A stretch of DNA of 6,499 nt from assembly GCA_945787435.1 (NCBI GenBank), contig CALZHX010000228.1, forward strand, positions 1 to 6,499, written 5' to 3'. A model generated the notes under the pieces. The model ran no database searches. It was given only the letters and a program-made list of their open reading frames with translations, and was not told the origin of the DNA. Positions 6,317 through 6,499 of the stretch are shown here, in pieces. A program made the position numbers and the translations under genes. Position 1 is the first letter of the stretch, and each line of letters starts with the position of its first letter. Source of the DNA: an uncultured Woeseiaceae bacterium. GTDB taxonomy: Bacteria > Pseudomonadota > Gammaproteobacteria > Steroidobacterales > Woeseiaceae.

Positions 6317-6499
6317 TTACACCGACGATTGAAGTTCGAGCTTGGTGCCATCGGAAAAACGGCTGAGTCGAAACTCATCTAAAGGAATACCGGAGTCGGT
6401 GTCGGTCAACATGCCTGCTATGGCCTTGCCTGCACCCGGACCGATGCCGAAGCCGTGACCACTGAATCCTGTCGCAACATAAAAGCCGGGCAATGACTC
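6317..6499 (-). CDS. DAO-family FAD-dependent oxidoreductase, C-terminal 60 residues only
   Basis: Reading the - strand from the window edge gives 60 codons and then TAA at 6319-6317. The peptide begins ESLPGFYVATGFSGHGFGIG and continues with PGAGKAIAGML, the FAD-contact C-terminal motif of the glycine/sarcosine/D-amino-acid oxidase fold. It then carries FRLSRFSDGT, a terminal motif common in bacterial DAO-family oxidoreductases. The gene is cut by the window edge, not visibly broken: the frame is clean to a normal C-terminus. It lies two bases upstream of the PuuB-like gene on the same strand, so the two almost certainly form an operon. This C-terminus is distinct from its neighbour's (the equivalent motif there is GYSGHGVSI), so they are paralogous-fold enzymes rather than a recent duplication. 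The substrate cannot be inferred from this fragment. Confidence 0.88.
   Translation of the reverse strand, partial: ESLPGFYVATGFSGHGFGIGPGAGKAIAGMLTDTDSGIPLDEFRLSRFSDGTKLELQSSV

Noticed and set aside
1..6499. Defence system, phage, mobile element or CRISPR
   Set aside because: Every long coding frame resolves to metabolic, regulatory or electron-transfer proteins. There are no direct repeat arrays, transposase motifs, integrases or nuclease motifs.

Overview
The window is densely coding chromosomal DNA, probably from a gammaproteobacterium. The best lineage clue is the DUF3612-type regulator at the left edge, a family I associate mainly with marine Gammaproteobacteria such as Shewanella and Vibrio. 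The moderately high GC and the thiolase and PuuB-like sequences fit this, but the assignment is an inference. I see no tRNA, rRNA, insertion sequence, CRISPR array, phage gene or toxin-antitoxin pair. Base composition looks even by eye, with no sign of recent transfer.

Layout from left to right. (1) A 5'-truncated regulator on + (1-1245) with an IrrE/M78-like middle and a cysteine-containing C-terminus. (2) A membrane-anchored kelch beta-propeller protein on - (1242-2336). (3) An acetyl-CoA C-acyltransferase (thiolase) on + (2369-3550) with all catalytic residues. (4) A zinc-free NADPH-dependent medium-chain reductase of the CurA/prostaglandin reductase type on - (3547-4566). (5) A small lipoprotein c5-type cytochrome on + (4663-5049). 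(6) A PuuB-like FAD oxidoreductase on - (5046-6314). (7) The last 60 residues of a second DAO-family FAD oxidoreductase on - (6317-6499), only 2 bp upstream of gene 6 and evidently in one operon with it.

The first six genes strictly alternate in strand. All three convergent pairs overlap by exactly 4 bp through interlocked stop codons (CTAG, CTAA, CTAG), so no terminator can lie between them. The only non-coding DNA is 32 bp between kelch and thiolase, 96 bp between reductase and cytochrome, and 2 bp between the two FAD enzymes.

Functionally this looks like a catabolic neighbourhood. The regulator's relatives sense short-chain acyl-CoA state, the thiolase cleaves 3-ketoacyl-CoA, the reductase handles reactive enones, and the FAD pair oxidises amines or amino acids. 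The alternating strands argue against one co-transcribed pathway; only genes 6 and 7 are clearly an operon. I find no convincing undescribed system. The most distinctive items are the repeated 4-bp stop interlocks, the tandem FAD oxidoreductases and the kelch protein of unknown role.
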